Numbered from the stretch's first letter, positions 17,273-26,758 are shown. The stretch: DNA of 64,000 nt from CAZPXZ01 sp965221505 (GCA_965221505.1 CBDCSI010000002.1:868001-932000); one strand, 5' to 3'. Program-made: numbers and translations. The notes: generated by a model from the sequence alone, not told the origin.

Positions 17273-18352
17273 TCAGCCGGTCGCATGGTCCGCGCTCCGG
17301 GCGGGCGGCGTCCCGACCGGGATCTCGTTCGGCCAGCTGTCGCCGAGCCGATAGCCGGTCGGGAAGGGGTCCGTCGGGTCGAGAACGTATTGATGGAATG
17401 CGGTAATCCAGGCGCGTCCCGTGACGGACGTCCGGATCGCGGGGGTGCCGCCGACGCGGAGCGTTTCCAGGATCTCGCCGACGAACTTCGTACCGATGAC
17501 GGACTCGTGCACGAAGGTCTCGCCGAGGCCCAGTTCCCCTCTCGCATGCATGACCGCCAGGCGCGCGCTGGTCCCCGTGCCGCAGGGAGACCGGTCGAGC
17601 CGGCCCGGAGAGACGACCACCCCGTTGCGCGCGCTCTTTCCGCCCCGGATCTCCCGCACCGGTCCGGCCCAGAGCGTCTGGTTGATGGTGTGAATCCCGG
17701 GATTCTCGGGATGAATCGCCGGAATCTGCGCGGCGGCGGCCGACTTGATCCGCTCGCCGACGTCCGACAGCTCCCGCGCTTCCGACGGCTCGATGCCGAA
17801 ACCCAGCGCCGCCGCGTCGACCAGCACGTAAATCATGCCGCCGTAGCTCACGTCGACCGACAGGGTTCCGAGCCCCTCGACCTCGATCGGCCGATCCAGG
17901 CAAAAGACGAAGGACGGAACGTTGGTGAGGCGGACGCTCTCGCACTTGCCGTCCCGGCATCCGGCCTCGACCCGGATCAGTCCGCCGGGCGCTTCCAGCG
18001 CCAGCTCGGTGACCGGCTCTTTCATCGGCAGCATGCCGGTCTCCAGGAGCACCGTAACCGTGCAGATCGTGTTCGTCCCGGACATGGGCGGATAGGACGC
18101 CGGCTCGATGATGACGAATCCCGCATCCGCGTCCGCCCGGGTAGACGGCAGCACGAGGTTGACGCACTGCGTGACCTTTCCTCTCGGCTCGTGCAGGAGA
18201 AACTGTCTCAACTCGTCCGCCTCGGTCTCGAGGAAACGGGCCTTCTCGAACATGGTCGCGCCGGGGACGTCGAGGACGCCGCCGACGATCACCTCGTTGG
18301 CCTCGCCCTCGGCATGGGCTCCCACGACGTGGATCATCCTGGAGAGACGCAT
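17273..18352 (-). CDS. proline racemase family enzyme (hydroxyproline epimerase/dehydratase-like)
   Basis: A cofactor-independent enzyme of the proline racemase superfamily: proline racemase, 4-hydroxyproline 2-epimerase or trans-3-hydroxyproline dehydratase. Of 359 residues, the second catalytic Cys is present (C257 in DRSPCGTGTS). The position of the first is Ser (S91 in PPMSGTNTIC). A Ser/Cys pair argues against a true proline racemase, which uses Cys/Cys. Members with a replaced first Cys have been linked to hydroxyproline epimerase or dehydratase activity. A LacI-type operator lies upstream, identical in half-sites to the one at the ABC importer promoter. The downstream GMC gene is probably co-transcribed. 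Confidence 0.85.
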   Translation of the reverse strand: MRLSRMIHVVGAHAEGEANEVIVGGVLDVPGATMFEKARFLETEADELRQFLLHEPRGKVTQCVNLVLPSTRADADAGFVIIEPASYPPMSGTNTICTVTVLLETGMLPMKEPVTELALEAPGGLIRVEAGCRDGKCESVRLTNVPSFVFCLDRPIEVEGLGTLSVDVSYGGMIYVLVDAAALGFGIEPSEARELSDVGERIKSAAAAQIPAIHPENPGIHTINQTLWAGPVREIRGGKSARNGVVVSPGRLDRSPCGTGTSARLAVMHARGELGLGETFVHESVIGTKFVGEILETLRVGGTPAIRTSVTGRAWITAFHQYVLDPTDPFPTGYRLGDSWPNEIPVGTPPARSADHATG

Positions 18353-18412
18353 CGTATCCGACCCCTGGACGCCCGCGGCGTCCGCCCGATGCGGCCCGCG
18401 AACGCGGGCGGT

Positions 18413-18440
18413 ATTGTAATCAATTACATTTTCGCCGCAA
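18413..18440 (-). promoter_or_regulatory. promoter with LacI-type operator for the racemase operon
   Basis: On the minus strand, TTGCGG (18435-18440) and TACAAT (18413-18418) are spaced by 16 nt. The palindrome TGTAAT-CA-ATTACA (18415-18428) covers the -10 and the spacer, a classical repressor position. It shares TGTAATC and TACA with the operator at 19620-19637, so the LacI regulator encoded between them probably controls both. Confidence 0.6.
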
Positions 18441-18485
18441 TCGAGCGCACGGGAGGCGCGCTCCGCGGACGTGCGCCACAGGCTC

Positions 18486-19523
18486 TCAGGCGGACGTGCG
18501 GCACCTGGCGGTCGACTCGCGAACGACCAGACTGGTCCGCAGCTTGTAGCCGTCCGGCGGGCGCCCTCTCCCGAGCGCGGCGAGGAGCGATTCCGCGGCG
18601 AGGCGCCCCATTTCGTCGGCGGGTACCGACACGGTCGTCAGCGGCGGATCGAGAAAGCGGGCGAAATCCTGGTCGTCGTGGCCGGCGACGGAGAGCCTCT
18701 CCGGCACGGAGATTCCCATGCGCCGGCACTCCGCCAGCACCCCGATCGCCAGCAGGTCGCTGTTGCAAACGATCGCCGTGGTGTCCGGCCGGTCCCGCAG
18801 GATCCGCCGCGTCGCTTCGGCGCCCTGCTCGATCACGTATTGCGTCTCCACGACGAGCGGCGCCGACGAGACCAGGCCATGGTCCTCCATGCACTGCCGG
18901 AACGCCGCGATTCGAGCCTGCTGGCGATCGTTTCCCTCGATCGGGCCCGTGATCATGGCCAGGTTCCGGTGCCCGAGAGAGATCAGGTACTCCGTCATGC
19001 GGCGGGCCGCCTCGAAGTTGTCGAATCCGACGAACGGAACGCGGGAATCCGCTCGGTACGAATAGGTCGATACGATCGGGATCTGCTTCAGCTCCGACAG
19101 GCCGAAGAGATCGTCGTCGTCGACGACGCCGACGAGGAGGAGCGCTTCCGCGCCGCGGTCGATCAGGGAGGTCGCGACCGCTCCCACCTCGGCGTTGTCG
19201 AAACCCGAGGTGGCGACGAACAGGCTGAATCCCGAGTCGCGCAGAGCCTGCTGGAGCGCGTTGATCATCTGGGCGAAAATCGCGTAATCGAGGGTCGGAA
19301 TGACCGCGCCCACGATGTGGGACCGCTGCGAGCGGAGCGCCCTGGCCGCCGGATTGGGCCGGTAGTCAAGCGCTTTCGCCGCGTGCAGTACCCGCCGTCG
19401 CGAATCCTCCCGAACGACGTCCGGATAATTGTAGGTTCGCGACACGGTGGCGACCGATACCCCTGCGGCGCTGGCGACGTCCTTGGCCCGCGCTTTCGGC
19501 TTCGCCGCGTTCACGATCGCCAC
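18486..19523 (-). CDS. LacI-family transcriptional regulator
   Basis: A 345-residue repressor with an N-terminal LacI helix-turn-helix (about residues 13-35, AKDVASAAGVSVATVSRTYN) and hinge helix (NPAARALRSQRS). A type-1 periplasmic-binding-like effector domain follows (VPFVGFDNFEAARRM, VCNSDLLAIGVLAECR, LTTVSVPADEMGRLA). It sits between the racemase gene and the divergent ABC importer operon, and near-identical palindromes lie before each. It is therefore likely to repress both units and itself, with the transported compound or its metabolite as inducer. Confidence 0.92.
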   Translation of the reverse strand: MAIVNAAKPKARAKDVASAAGVSVATVSRTYNYPDVVREDSRRRVLHAAKALDYRPNPAARALRSQRSHIVGAVIPTLDYAIFAQMINALQQALRDSGFSLFVATSGFDNAEVGAVATSLIDRGAEALLLVGVVDDDDLFGLSELKQIPIVSTYSYRADSRVPFVGFDNFEAARRMTEYLISLGHRNLAMITGPIEGNDRQQARIAAFRQCMEDHGLVSSAPLVVETQYVIEQGAEATRRILRDRPDTTAIVCNSDLLAIGVLAECRRMGISVPERLSVAGHDDQDFARFLDPPLTTVSVPADEMGRLAAESLLAALGRGRPPDGYKLRTSLVVRESTARCRTSA

Positions 19524-19593
19524 CGTTTCGTTCCCCCGAGTCTGCCGGAACTCCGTCCGTCCGCCGCCAGGCCGTGCCGACCGGGAAACCCGT

Positions 19594-19622
19594 TTGACAA
19601 TCCGGCACGAACGTCAGATAAT
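19594..19622 (+). promoter_or_regulatory. strong sigma-70-type promoter of the ABC importer operon
   Basis: TTGACA (19594-19599), a 17-nt spacer, then GATAAT (19617-19622). This is one mismatch from full consensus and unusually good for this GC-rich genome. The LacI-type operator starts inside the -10. The first gene begins at 20079, giving a 5' leader of about 450 nt. Confidence 0.7.
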
Positions 19623-19644
19623 GTAATCGAATACATTCTGTCAA
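19616..19644 (-). promoter_or_regulatory. candidate divergent promoter of the LacI regulator gene
   Basis: On the minus strand, TTGACA (19639-19644) is followed after 17 nt by TTATCT, or after 18 nt by TATCTG. It faces and overlaps the plus-strand promoter and shares the same operator. One bound repressor could therefore shut off both directions. Confidence 0.5.
19620..19637. promoter_or_regulatory. LacI-type operator
   Basis: AATGTA-A-TCGA-A-TACATT, an 18-bp palindrome with only the A/A pair off symmetry, overlapping both divergent promoters. A related copy (TGTAAT-CA-ATTACA) is at 18415-18428. The central CG or CA pair and TGTAA arms fit LacI-family sites. Confidence 0.65.
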
Positions 19645-20078
19645 CTCGGGGCACGAAGCCGAAGCCGCGATCGGCCTCGCAGACGGCGCTCACCAGGAGG
19701 CCCACTTGGCGCATCGGCGCTCCCGCATCGCTCACGCGACCGAGAGAGAAGGCGCGGCCGGCGCTCGCCGCGCGCACGCGCCCGACTCCGTCCCTCGCCT
19801 GCGGGAGAAGAGAGCCGTCGGCAACGACAGGATTCGGCGAGGCGGGCCTCCCGGCCCACCGCCGCCGCATTCGCCCCGGAACCCTACGCGGAACGCAGGA
19901 CGCGTTCCGACCGCATGCGAGCGCGATCGCCGTGACGGGCCGAAGGCTGCCCTGCCGAAACTCGAACCCGTCAGACCGGGCGTTCCGCCGCGACGCGAAG
20001 GGCCGGAGGACCGGCTGAACGCCGAGCCGCCGGCTCCGTTCGCGAACGATCCGATCCGAAACTAAAAGGAGGAAAGCG
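19645..20078 (+). other. long 5' leader of the importer operon, no recognised gene
   Basis: Transcription from the promoter at 19594 would give a leader of about 450 nt. An open frame at 19706-20065 has Arg/Pro-rich composition typical of non-coding GC-rich frames and no ribosome site. I see no riboswitch consensus. A strong AAAGGAGGA ribosome site closes the region ahead of 20079. Confidence 0.4.
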
Positions 20079-21404
20079 ATGACCCAGAACCCGTCCAATC
20101 ACGGCATGACGGCCCTCGACCGCCGCCGGTTCCTGCAATACGGGGCCGTGGCCGGAGCCGGGCTGGCAGGACTGCGGTTCGCCCCGGCGCACGCGGCGAC
20201 CGACAGCCTCAACGTGCTGAACATGAACGTCGCCTGGTCCGACGCGTTGACGACCACGGTTTCCGACGCCTACAAGGCAGCGGCGAACATCGAGATTCTC
20301 GGCGATTCGAACCCCTACGAGGCTTTCTACGAGAAGATGCTGATCGAGCTGAGCCAGGGGTCCGACACCTTCGATCTCTTCGCGACCGACGTTCTGTGGA
20401 TCCGGCAGCCGATGGACAACGGATGGGCGTTGCCGCTCGACGACATCCAGGCCGCGAACCCGGACCTGCCGGACGTCCAGTACGGCAATTTCACCGACGG
20501 CTCGCTCAGCTACATCCGATATCAGGACAAGCGTTGGGGCCTGCCGCTGGTGCAGACGACGCCGGTCTTCGTCTACCGCAAGGACCTGCTGGAGCAGGCC
20601 GGCATCGACAAGGTCCCGACCACGTGGGACGAGTATCGCGAAGCCGCCAGGACGCTCCATTCGGAGGACGTGGCCGGCTGCACCCTGCTCCTGGGCGGAC
20701 AGGACGCGGCCATGAGCGGCGACTGGGGGTCCCGGCTGATGAGCGCGGCGCCGCACGATCCGTGGGACGACGGCGTGTTCAACAACGACAACGAGCCCGT
20801 GTTCAACGTGGAGAATCGCGGCGAGCAGGCGATCGAGCGCTTGAAGGAGGTGCTCGAATTCTGCCCGGCCGGCGTGGCCAGCTTCGACTATCCGGAGGGC
20901 TCGTCGCTGATGCAGTCGGGCGGCGCGGCGATGATGGTGACCTGGTCGGACGTGATCGTCGGCGTCGAGGACGGCCCCCACCGCGGCAAGTTCGGCTACT
21001 CCGTCGCGCCGATCGAGAACGTCGAGCAGGCGATGATCGGCGGCTGGTCCCTGTTGGTAAACCGGGCGTCGAACAACCTCGAGGACGTGTACAGGTTCAT
21101 GGCCTGGATGTCCGAGGGCCGGGCCTACGAGCTGTTCCGGGAAGGGGGCGAGTCCTCTCTCTGCCTCAAGTCTGACATCGCCCGGGACGACATCACCGAC
21201 CACGTTCCGATGATCCAGGCCTTCAAGGACATGGACGTGCGGGGCACCCGCCCGATCTCGGTGCCGCCCTATCGCCTGACTAACGCGGTCGAGGTCCAGC
21301 GGGTCATCTACGAGGAAATCGTAGCCGGCGTGCTGGGCGACAAGACCCCGAAGGAAGCGATGACGGCCGCGGAGAACCGTGCGGTCGCGGCCATCAAGGG
21401 CTAA
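20079..21404 (+). CDS. ABC importer substrate-binding protein, family 1 (CUT1 type)
   Basis: Periplasmic receptor for a carbohydrate-type importer, 441 residues. A Tat-type signal is present: twin arginines in DRRRFLQYGAVAGAG, ending AHAA near residue 40. The mature part fits SBP_bac_1: FYEKMLIELSQGSDTFDLF, WGLPLVQTTPVFVYRKDLLEQAG, VPTTWDEYREAARTL, SLMQSGGAAMMVTWSD. A strong AGGAGG ribosome site precedes the ATG. Its operon holds two permeases, an ATPase and a DHDPS-family enzyme. The shared LacI operator ties it to the proline-racemase-family gene, hinting at a hydroxyproline-like or related cargo; that is inference. Confidence 0.9.
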   Translation: MTQNPSNHGMTALDRRRFLQYGAVAGAGLAGLRFAPAHAATDSLNVLNMNVAWSDALTTTVSDAYKAAANIEILGDSNPYEAFYEKMLIELSQGSDTFDLFATDVLWIRQPMDNGWALPLDDIQAANPDLPDVQYGNFTDGSLSYIRYQDKRWGLPLVQTTPVFVYRKDLLEQAGIDKVPTTWDEYREAARTLHSEDVAGCTLLLGGQDAAMSGDWGSRLMSAAPHDPWDDGVFNNDNEPVFNVENRGEQAIERLKEVLEFCPAGVASFDYPEGSSLMQSGGAAMMVTWSDVIVGVEDGPHRGKFGYSVAPIENVEQAMIGGWSLLVNRASNNLEDVYRFMAWMSEGRAYELFREGGESSLCLKSDIARDDITDHVPMIQAFKDMDVRGTRPISVPPYRLTNAVEVQRVIYEEIVAGVLGDKTPKEAMTAAENRAVAAIKG

Positions 21405-21425
21405 CCTGACCCGTATTCGTTTCGG

Positions 21426-21459
21426 GCTGCGGCCGGCATCCGACGATGCCGGCCGCAGC
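21426..21459 (+). promoter_or_regulatory. intercistronic stem-loop after the binding-protein gene
   Basis: A perfect 14-bp stem (arm GCTGCGGCCGGCAT) with a 6-nt loop and no T-tract, 21 nt after the binding-protein stop codon. It is the strongest of the four such hairpins in this window and probably sets the ratio of binding protein to permease. Confidence 0.65.
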
Positions 21460-21506
21460 CGTTCGCGTCGGTCGGCCGTATCGCCGACGAGAGGGGTTGT
21501 CTTGAC

Positions 21507-22454
21507 GTGGCCACTGCGCACGACGGTTTGACGCCGACAGGCGCCGCGGCAGGCGGCGACGCCGGGAGGGCCAGACGGCAGGCGCGCTTGGTACCCTGGA
21601 TCCTGCTCTCGCCGGCTCTCGCGATCCTGACCGTCGTCGGCTTCTATCCCCTGGTTCATTCGCTCTACGTCAGCATGACGGGCTATCGCCCGACCCAGCC
21701 GTCCAAGGATCAGGGGTTTCTCTTCCTGGACAACTACGCGACCGGACTCGGCACCGGGCAGTTCTGGGAGTCCGTCGGCCTGACCTGCGCGTTCACGGCC
21801 TCGAGCGTACTCGTATCCTTTCTTCTCGGTCTCGGTCTCGCCCTTCTCTTCAACGTCGACCGACCGGGATTCGCCGTCTTCAGGGGGCTGCTGCTCTTGC
21901 CCATGCTGGTGACGCCGATCGCCGTCGGCATCGTCTGGCGGGTCATGATGGCCCCGGATTTCGGGGTCCTGAACCAGCTGCTGGAAATGGCGGGCCTGCC
22001 CGAAGGCGCCTGGATCGGGTCTACCTCCACCGCCTTGATGTCCGTGATCCTGGTCGACGTATGGCAGTGGACCCCGTTCATGTTCGTCATCATATTCGCC
22101 GGCGTTCGCGCCCTTCCGCGAAGCCCCTTCGAGTCCGCCGCGATCGACGGCGCCGGGCCGGTTACCACCTTCTGGAACGTCACCTTGCCCATGCTTCGAC
22201 CGGTCATCGTCATCGCGATCCTGCTCCGGATGATCGACGCCGTTCGCACCTACGACACGGTCTACATCATGACGCGCGGCGGGCCGAACCTGGCCACGGA
22301 CCTGGTCAGCGTCTACCTGCAGCGCATCAACTTTCAGTTCTTCGATCTCGGATTCGGCTCCGCCCTGTCCTGGATCGTCCTCGTTCTCGTGTTGCTCGCG
22401 GTGCTGGCGCTGGTCAGCTGGGGGAAGGGCATCTTGCAGGACCAGGACGGCTGA
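21507..22454 (+). CDS. ABC importer permease 1 (CUT1 MalF/UgpA type)
   Basis: Inner-membrane subunit, 315 residues. Six membrane segments are suggested, starting with LVPWILLSPALAILTVVGFYPL. The EAA loop reads ESAAIDGAGPVTTFWNVTLPML. The start is GTG, after a GAGAGGGG ribosome site. It follows the stem-loop and precedes the second permease by 11 nt. Confidence 0.9.
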   Translation: MATAHDGLTPTGAAAGGDAGRARRQARLVPWILLSPALAILTVVGFYPLVHSLYVSMTGYRPTQPSKDQGFLFLDNYATGLGTGQFWESVGLTCAFTASSVLVSFLLGLGLALLFNVDRPGFAVFRGLLLLPMLVTPIAVGIVWRVMMAPDFGVLNQLLEMAGLPEGAWIGSTSTALMSVILVDVWQWTPFMFVIIFAGVRALPRSPFESAAIDGAGPVTTFWNVTLPMLRPVIVIAILLRMIDAVRTYDTVYIMTRGGPNLATDLVSVYLQRINFQFFDLGFGSALSWIVLVLVLLAVLALVSWGKGILQDQDG

Positions 22455-22465
22455 TCGAGGTTGCC

Positions 22466-23377
22466 ATGACCGACCCGGACGACCGAGAGGCAGAAGGAGC
22501 GGCGCCGCGAAGGACGGAGGCGACCCGCTTCCGGGATACCCGGACCGGTTATCGGGCGGTCTCGGCCCTTCGCTCCGCGGCCGCCTATGCCCTCGTGGGC
22601 CTCGCGTCGCTCTTCTTCCTGTTCCCGGTCTACTGGATGGCGGCTTCGTCGATCAAGGCGGATCCGGACGTGGCGTCGAAGACGCCGGTGTGGGTATTCT
22701 CGCCGACCACGAAGAATTTCGCCGAACTGTTCACCAAACTGAACGCGCTGGACGCGCTGATCAACAGCGCGGTCATCGTCGGACTGGCGACCTCCGTCGC
22801 GATGGTGTGCGGCACCATGGCCGCCTACGCCCTCGCCCGCTTCCCCGTGAAGGGCAAGAACCTGATCGCCTTCGAGATTCTCTCGGTACGCATGCTGCCC
22901 CCGATCGTGACCGTCATTCCGTTCTTCATCCTGGCGCGGCTCCTCGGACTCTTCGACACCCATATCCTGCTCGTCGCGATCTATACCCTCAGCGGCCTGC
23001 CGTTCGTGGTCTGGGTCATGCGGGCGTTCATCAACGACGTTCCCGCTTCGATCGAGGAAGCCGCCCTGGTCGACGGCTGCAGCCGCTACCAGAGCTTCGT
23101 CTTCGTGACGCTGCCGCTGCTGTTGCCGGGCCTCGCCGCAACGATCGTGATCGTGTTCATGTTCGCCTGGAACGAGTACCTGTTCGCCAGCCTGCTCACG
23201 TCGACCAAGGCCAAGACCCTGCCCGTAATCGCCTCCATGGCGATCAAGCCCAAGGCGATCTCCTGGGGTCTCGCCTGCGCCGCCGGGGTGCTCATGTCCG
23301 TTCCCGTCGTGATCCTGGTCATGTTCATGCAGCGTTACCTGGTGCGCGGGCTGACGTTCGGCGCGATCAAGGGGTAG
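22466..23377 (+). CDS. ABC importer permease 2 (CUT1 MalG/UgpE type)
   Basis: Second membrane subunit, 303 residues. After a polar N-terminus it has ALVGLASLFFLFPVYWMAASS and the EAA loop EEAALVDGCSRYQSFVFVTLPL, and ends in QRYLVRGLTFGAIKG, the standard MalG-type C-terminus. The frame is open upstream into the previous gene, but the ATG at 22466 is the sensible start. The ATPase gene follows after 12 nt. Confidence 0.9.
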   Translation: MTDPDDREAEGAAPRRTEATRFRDTRTGYRAVSALRSAAAYALVGLASLFFLFPVYWMAASSIKADPDVASKTPVWVFSPTTKNFAELFTKLNALDALINSAVIVGLATSVAMVCGTMAAYALARFPVKGKNLIAFEILSVRMLPPIVTVIPFFILARLLGLFDTHILLVAIYTLSGLPFVVWVMRAFINDVPASIEEAALVDGCSRYQSFVFVTLPLLLPGLAATIVIVFMFAWNEYLFASLLTSTKAKTLPVIASMAIKPKAISWGLACAAGVLMSVPVVILVMFMQRYLVRGLTFGAIKG

Positions 23378-23389
23378 CCGGAGGCCGAG

Positions 23390-24454
<1,065 letters not shown>

Positions 24455-24514
24455 CCGCTCGGCGCGCCGCGCAAGGGAAGACCCGATCGAACGAGCACTT
24501 GGAGGATGACATCA

Positions 24515-25390
24515 ATGACCGATCTGAAGGGCATCTGCGTCCCGGTCTGCACGCCGTTTACCGCCGACGGCTCGACTCTCGACGAGGCGGCGTTGAAGGC
24601 CCACCTCGACTCCATGCTGGAGGCCGGAGTACATGTCGTAGCGGTGTGCGGCGGCACAGGCGAGTTTCCCTTCCTGTCGGAAGCCGAGAAGCGCCGCATC
24701 GCGGAAATTTCCGCCCGACATGTCGACGGCCGCTGCAAACTGATCGTGCAGACTTCCGCCATTCGAACCGAGGACGCCGTCGAAGCGTCGAAACATGCGG
24801 CGGGGTGCGGGGCCGACGCCCTTCTCGTCCTGCCCCCGTATTTCGAGGGACCGGGAGCCGACGGCGTGCGCTGGCATTACGAACGTGTCGCCGCCGCAGT
24901 CGACGCCACGATCATGGTCTACAACATCCCGCAATATTCCGGTTTCGACATCACGCCCGAGATATTCGCGGACCTGCGGCAGATCGACGGCATACGCTAC
25001 ATCAAGGACAGCATGTCAGACATGGGACGCCTGGAGCGACTGGCACGAAGCGGAGCGAGAGTCTTCAACGGATGCGACTACCTGAACCTCTACGGCCTCA
25101 TCGCCGGCTGCGTCGGCTGTTTCACCGGCGCGGGCAACGCCATGGCCTCGGAATACGTGCGACTCTACGGACTCGTCCAGGACGGGAATCTGGCGGAAGC
25201 GCTGGCGCTGTGGCAGCGAATGCAGCCGTTGAACCTTCTCCACTGGACCCTGCCCTTCAATCCGGTCGCCAAGGCGGCCAGCAACGTTTCCGGCCGCCCG
25301 GTGGGCGAGTGCCGGCGGCCGGTCCTGCCTCTGTCCGATGCGGAACTGGCTGCCGTGAGAGAGGCCATGTCGCCGCTTGGATACCGATAG
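24515..25390 (+). CDS. DHDPS/N-acetylneuraminate lyase superfamily enzyme
   Basis: A class I lyase TIM barrel, 291 residues, with GGTGE (46-50), catalytic Tyr Y136 in MVYNIPQ and Schiff-base Lys K164 in YIKDSM. The family includes dihydrodipicolinate synthase, KDG aldolase and pyrroline-4-hydroxy-2-carboxylate deaminase of the hydroxyproline pathway. The last is attractive here because of the co-regulated proline-racemase-family enzyme, but this is inference. The ATG at 24515 is preferred over the in-frame ATG at 24506, since GGAGG at 24501 is 9 nt before the former and abuts the latter. The 3' end is overlapped on the other strand by an extended vapC frame. Confidence 0.83.
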   Translation: MTDLKGICVPVCTPFTADGSTLDEAALKAHLDSMLEAGVHVVAVCGGTGEFPFLSEAEKRRIAEISARHVDGRCKLIVQTSAIRTEDAVEASKHAAGCGADALLVLPPYFEGPGADGVRWHYERVAAAVDATIMVYNIPQYSGFDITPEIFADLRQIDGIRYIKDSMSDMGRLERLARSGARVFNGCDYLNLYGLIAGCVGCFTGAGNAMASEYVRLYGLVQDGNLAEALALWQRMQPLNLLHWTLPFNPVAKAASNVSGRPVGECRRPVLPLSDAELAAVREAMSPLGYR

Positions 25391-25871
25391 GCGCGCGGGA
25401 GTTCGGATTCCCCAGGCGCCGGGCGCGACGCCGCCGATCGAGTCTCGTTCGGCGAGCGGTTCGTTCCGCCAACCTGTTCACGGCCCGCAAGCCGGGCACG
25501 CGACGGAACTCGCGCTCGTTTCCGGTAACCGCCGTCAGGCCGACCGCGCACGCATGCGCCGCGATCCGGAGGTCGTTCTGCCCGATCGTCTCGCCGGCCG
25601 ACTCGAGCCGGGTCGGAATCCGCCGGTAGCGGACCGCGATATTCTCGGGGAGGTTCGTCAGAGCGTCGATAGAGCCGAGGAGCGCGTTCGTCCTCGTCAC
25701 GAGCCTTGGCGACGCCCGTCCGGCGAGCCCGCAGTATGCCTCGCAGGCTACGTCGACGCTGTTGCGGACGGTTGCCTCGCCCAGCTCGGCGATGGCTCGC
25801 GCGATCGCGCCCGACGGGCTTCGCGCAAGCTCCGCCAGGACATTCGTATCGAGCGGGTATCGTACTCTCAC
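25257..25871 (-). CDS. vapC: VapC-type PIN-domain toxin with unusual C-terminal extension
   Basis: A PIN-domain ribonuclease toxin. Acidic residues for Mg2+ are present: D8 in LDTN, E44 in ACEAYCGL and D100 in QNDLRIAAHA. T116-G-N-E fits the usual TxND-like position. A normal VapC ends just after the PGLRAVNRL block (about residue 135). This frame has no stop there and runs on about 70 residues of Arg/Pro-rich sequence to 25257, antisense to the end of the DHDPS-family gene. The stop codon has probably been lost. The GTG start overlaps the antitoxin stop by 4 nt (GTGA), so the two are coupled. Confidence 0.8.
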   Translation of the reverse strand: MRVRYPLDTNVLAELARSPSGAIARAIAELGEATVRNSVDVACEAYCGLAGRASPRLVTRTNALLGSIDALTNLPENIAVRYRRIPTRLESAGETIGQNDLRIAAHACAVGLTAVTGNEREFRRVPGLRAVNRLAERTARRTRLDRRRRARRLGNPNSRAPIGIQAATWPLSRQPVPHRTEAGPAAGTRPPGGRKRCWPPWRPD

Positions 25872-26140
25872 GGCCGACGGCTTTCCGTCTCGTTGCTGAA
25901 CGGGTCTTCGTCGAGCGTAGCCAGGGTTTCGTCCACATCGGGAAGCGCGTCGTCCGGTCCGAGGGGCGTCATTGCCGCGAGAGTCCGAAGCGGCGACTTG
26001 CGGGTCGCGGCTTCCAGGATCAGCCTGCCGCCGACCCTGCGGATGATGGCCTCCCGGCCCGGCAACTCGAACTCCCTCGGGATTCGAACCGCCTGGTTCC
26101 GTCCCTTGCGAAAAAGCTTGACTCGTCGAACCTGCGTCAC
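25868..26140 (-). CDS. vapB: VapB-type antitoxin (SpoVT/AbrB domain)
   Basis: A 90-residue antitoxin with an N-terminal swapped-hairpin AbrB DNA-binding domain (VKLFRKGRNQAVRIPREFELPG). An acidic C-terminal tail (DVDETLATLDEDPFSNE) would wrap and inhibit the PIN toxin. The start is GTG behind an AGGAG ribosome site. It is coupled to the toxin gene by a GTGA overlap. Such pairs usually repress their own promoter. It is likely functional, as all elements are intact. Confidence 0.85.
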   Translation of the reverse strand: MTQVRRVKLFRKGRNQAVRIPREFELPGREAIIRRVGGRLILEAATRKSPLRTLAAMTPLGPDDALPDVDETLATLDEDPFSNETESRRP

Positions 26141-26478
26141 CGGACCTACTCCTGTCGTTGGCCTCTGACGAAACGTAGGCCAAACGGAGACGTGACGCGA
26201 CCGGCCCGCTGCACGAACGTCGATCAGGAGACCGTATCCGGCGCGTCAGCCTGTCGCATCTTGTCCCCGGAGTTGCTGCTGCGGTTCGCAACGGGAATAC
26301 GACGGAGCGATCCGTCTGCATGGCCCTGTGCAACGGTGGCGTGACCGACCGACCCGTGGCGAGAATTCCGTCACGGCGCGAGACTTCGCCCGTGGCCCGC
26401 AACCTTCGGCATGATCCGCACGCGTCGAGGGCCCAAACCGGAGACTGCCGCGGTTCCGGTTGGCGGACGGTTCGACTG
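26141..26478. other. gene-free stretch between VapBC and a decayed antitoxin
   Basis: It contains the vapB promoter region and the 3' flank of the decayed antitoxin. No frame shows family features. Part of the sequence 26450-26478 resembles the 3' flank of the other relic near 3720-3775. Confidence 0.4.
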
Positions 26479-26758
26479 TCAGTTCGCCGAGGCCGCTCTT
26501 TCCGTCTCGTGTCGGCTGACCCGGACCGTTACGCGCAGACCGTCGTCCAAAGCGACGACGATCCTCATCATATGGTCGAGCGTGAACGGGCCGAGATCGG
26601 CATTCCGGATTCGCGAGAAGTCCGCTGCAGCGAGGCCGGTCATACCCGCCGCCTTGCGCACACTGGATGGCCTTGACCTGTTTCAGATCGGCGTCGGAAT
26701 CGCCAAAATCGCGAAACACATTGCCGCTCCCCTCCACCAGTTCGAAATCGTCGCTCAT
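26479..26758 (-). pseudogene. decayed XRE-type antitoxin (HigA-like, COG5606-like)
   Basis: The frame starts well: an ATG behind GGAAGGAGC, then DDFELVEGSGNVFRDFGDSDADLKQVKAI. After KAI, about 47 nt of the family's usual sequence are missing and the frame shifts. The homologous C-terminus resumes in another frame as GLAAADFSRIRNADLG through RVTVRVSRHETERAASAN and a stop at 26479. The missing part includes the first helix of the helix-turn-helix, so the product cannot be functional. It shares start, ribosome site and core with the relic at 3983-4192. Confidence 0.7.

Noticed and set aside
19706..20065. 119-residue ORF in the importer leader
   Set aside because: Arg/Pro-rich shadow composition and no ribosome site; the region is better read as leader RNA.
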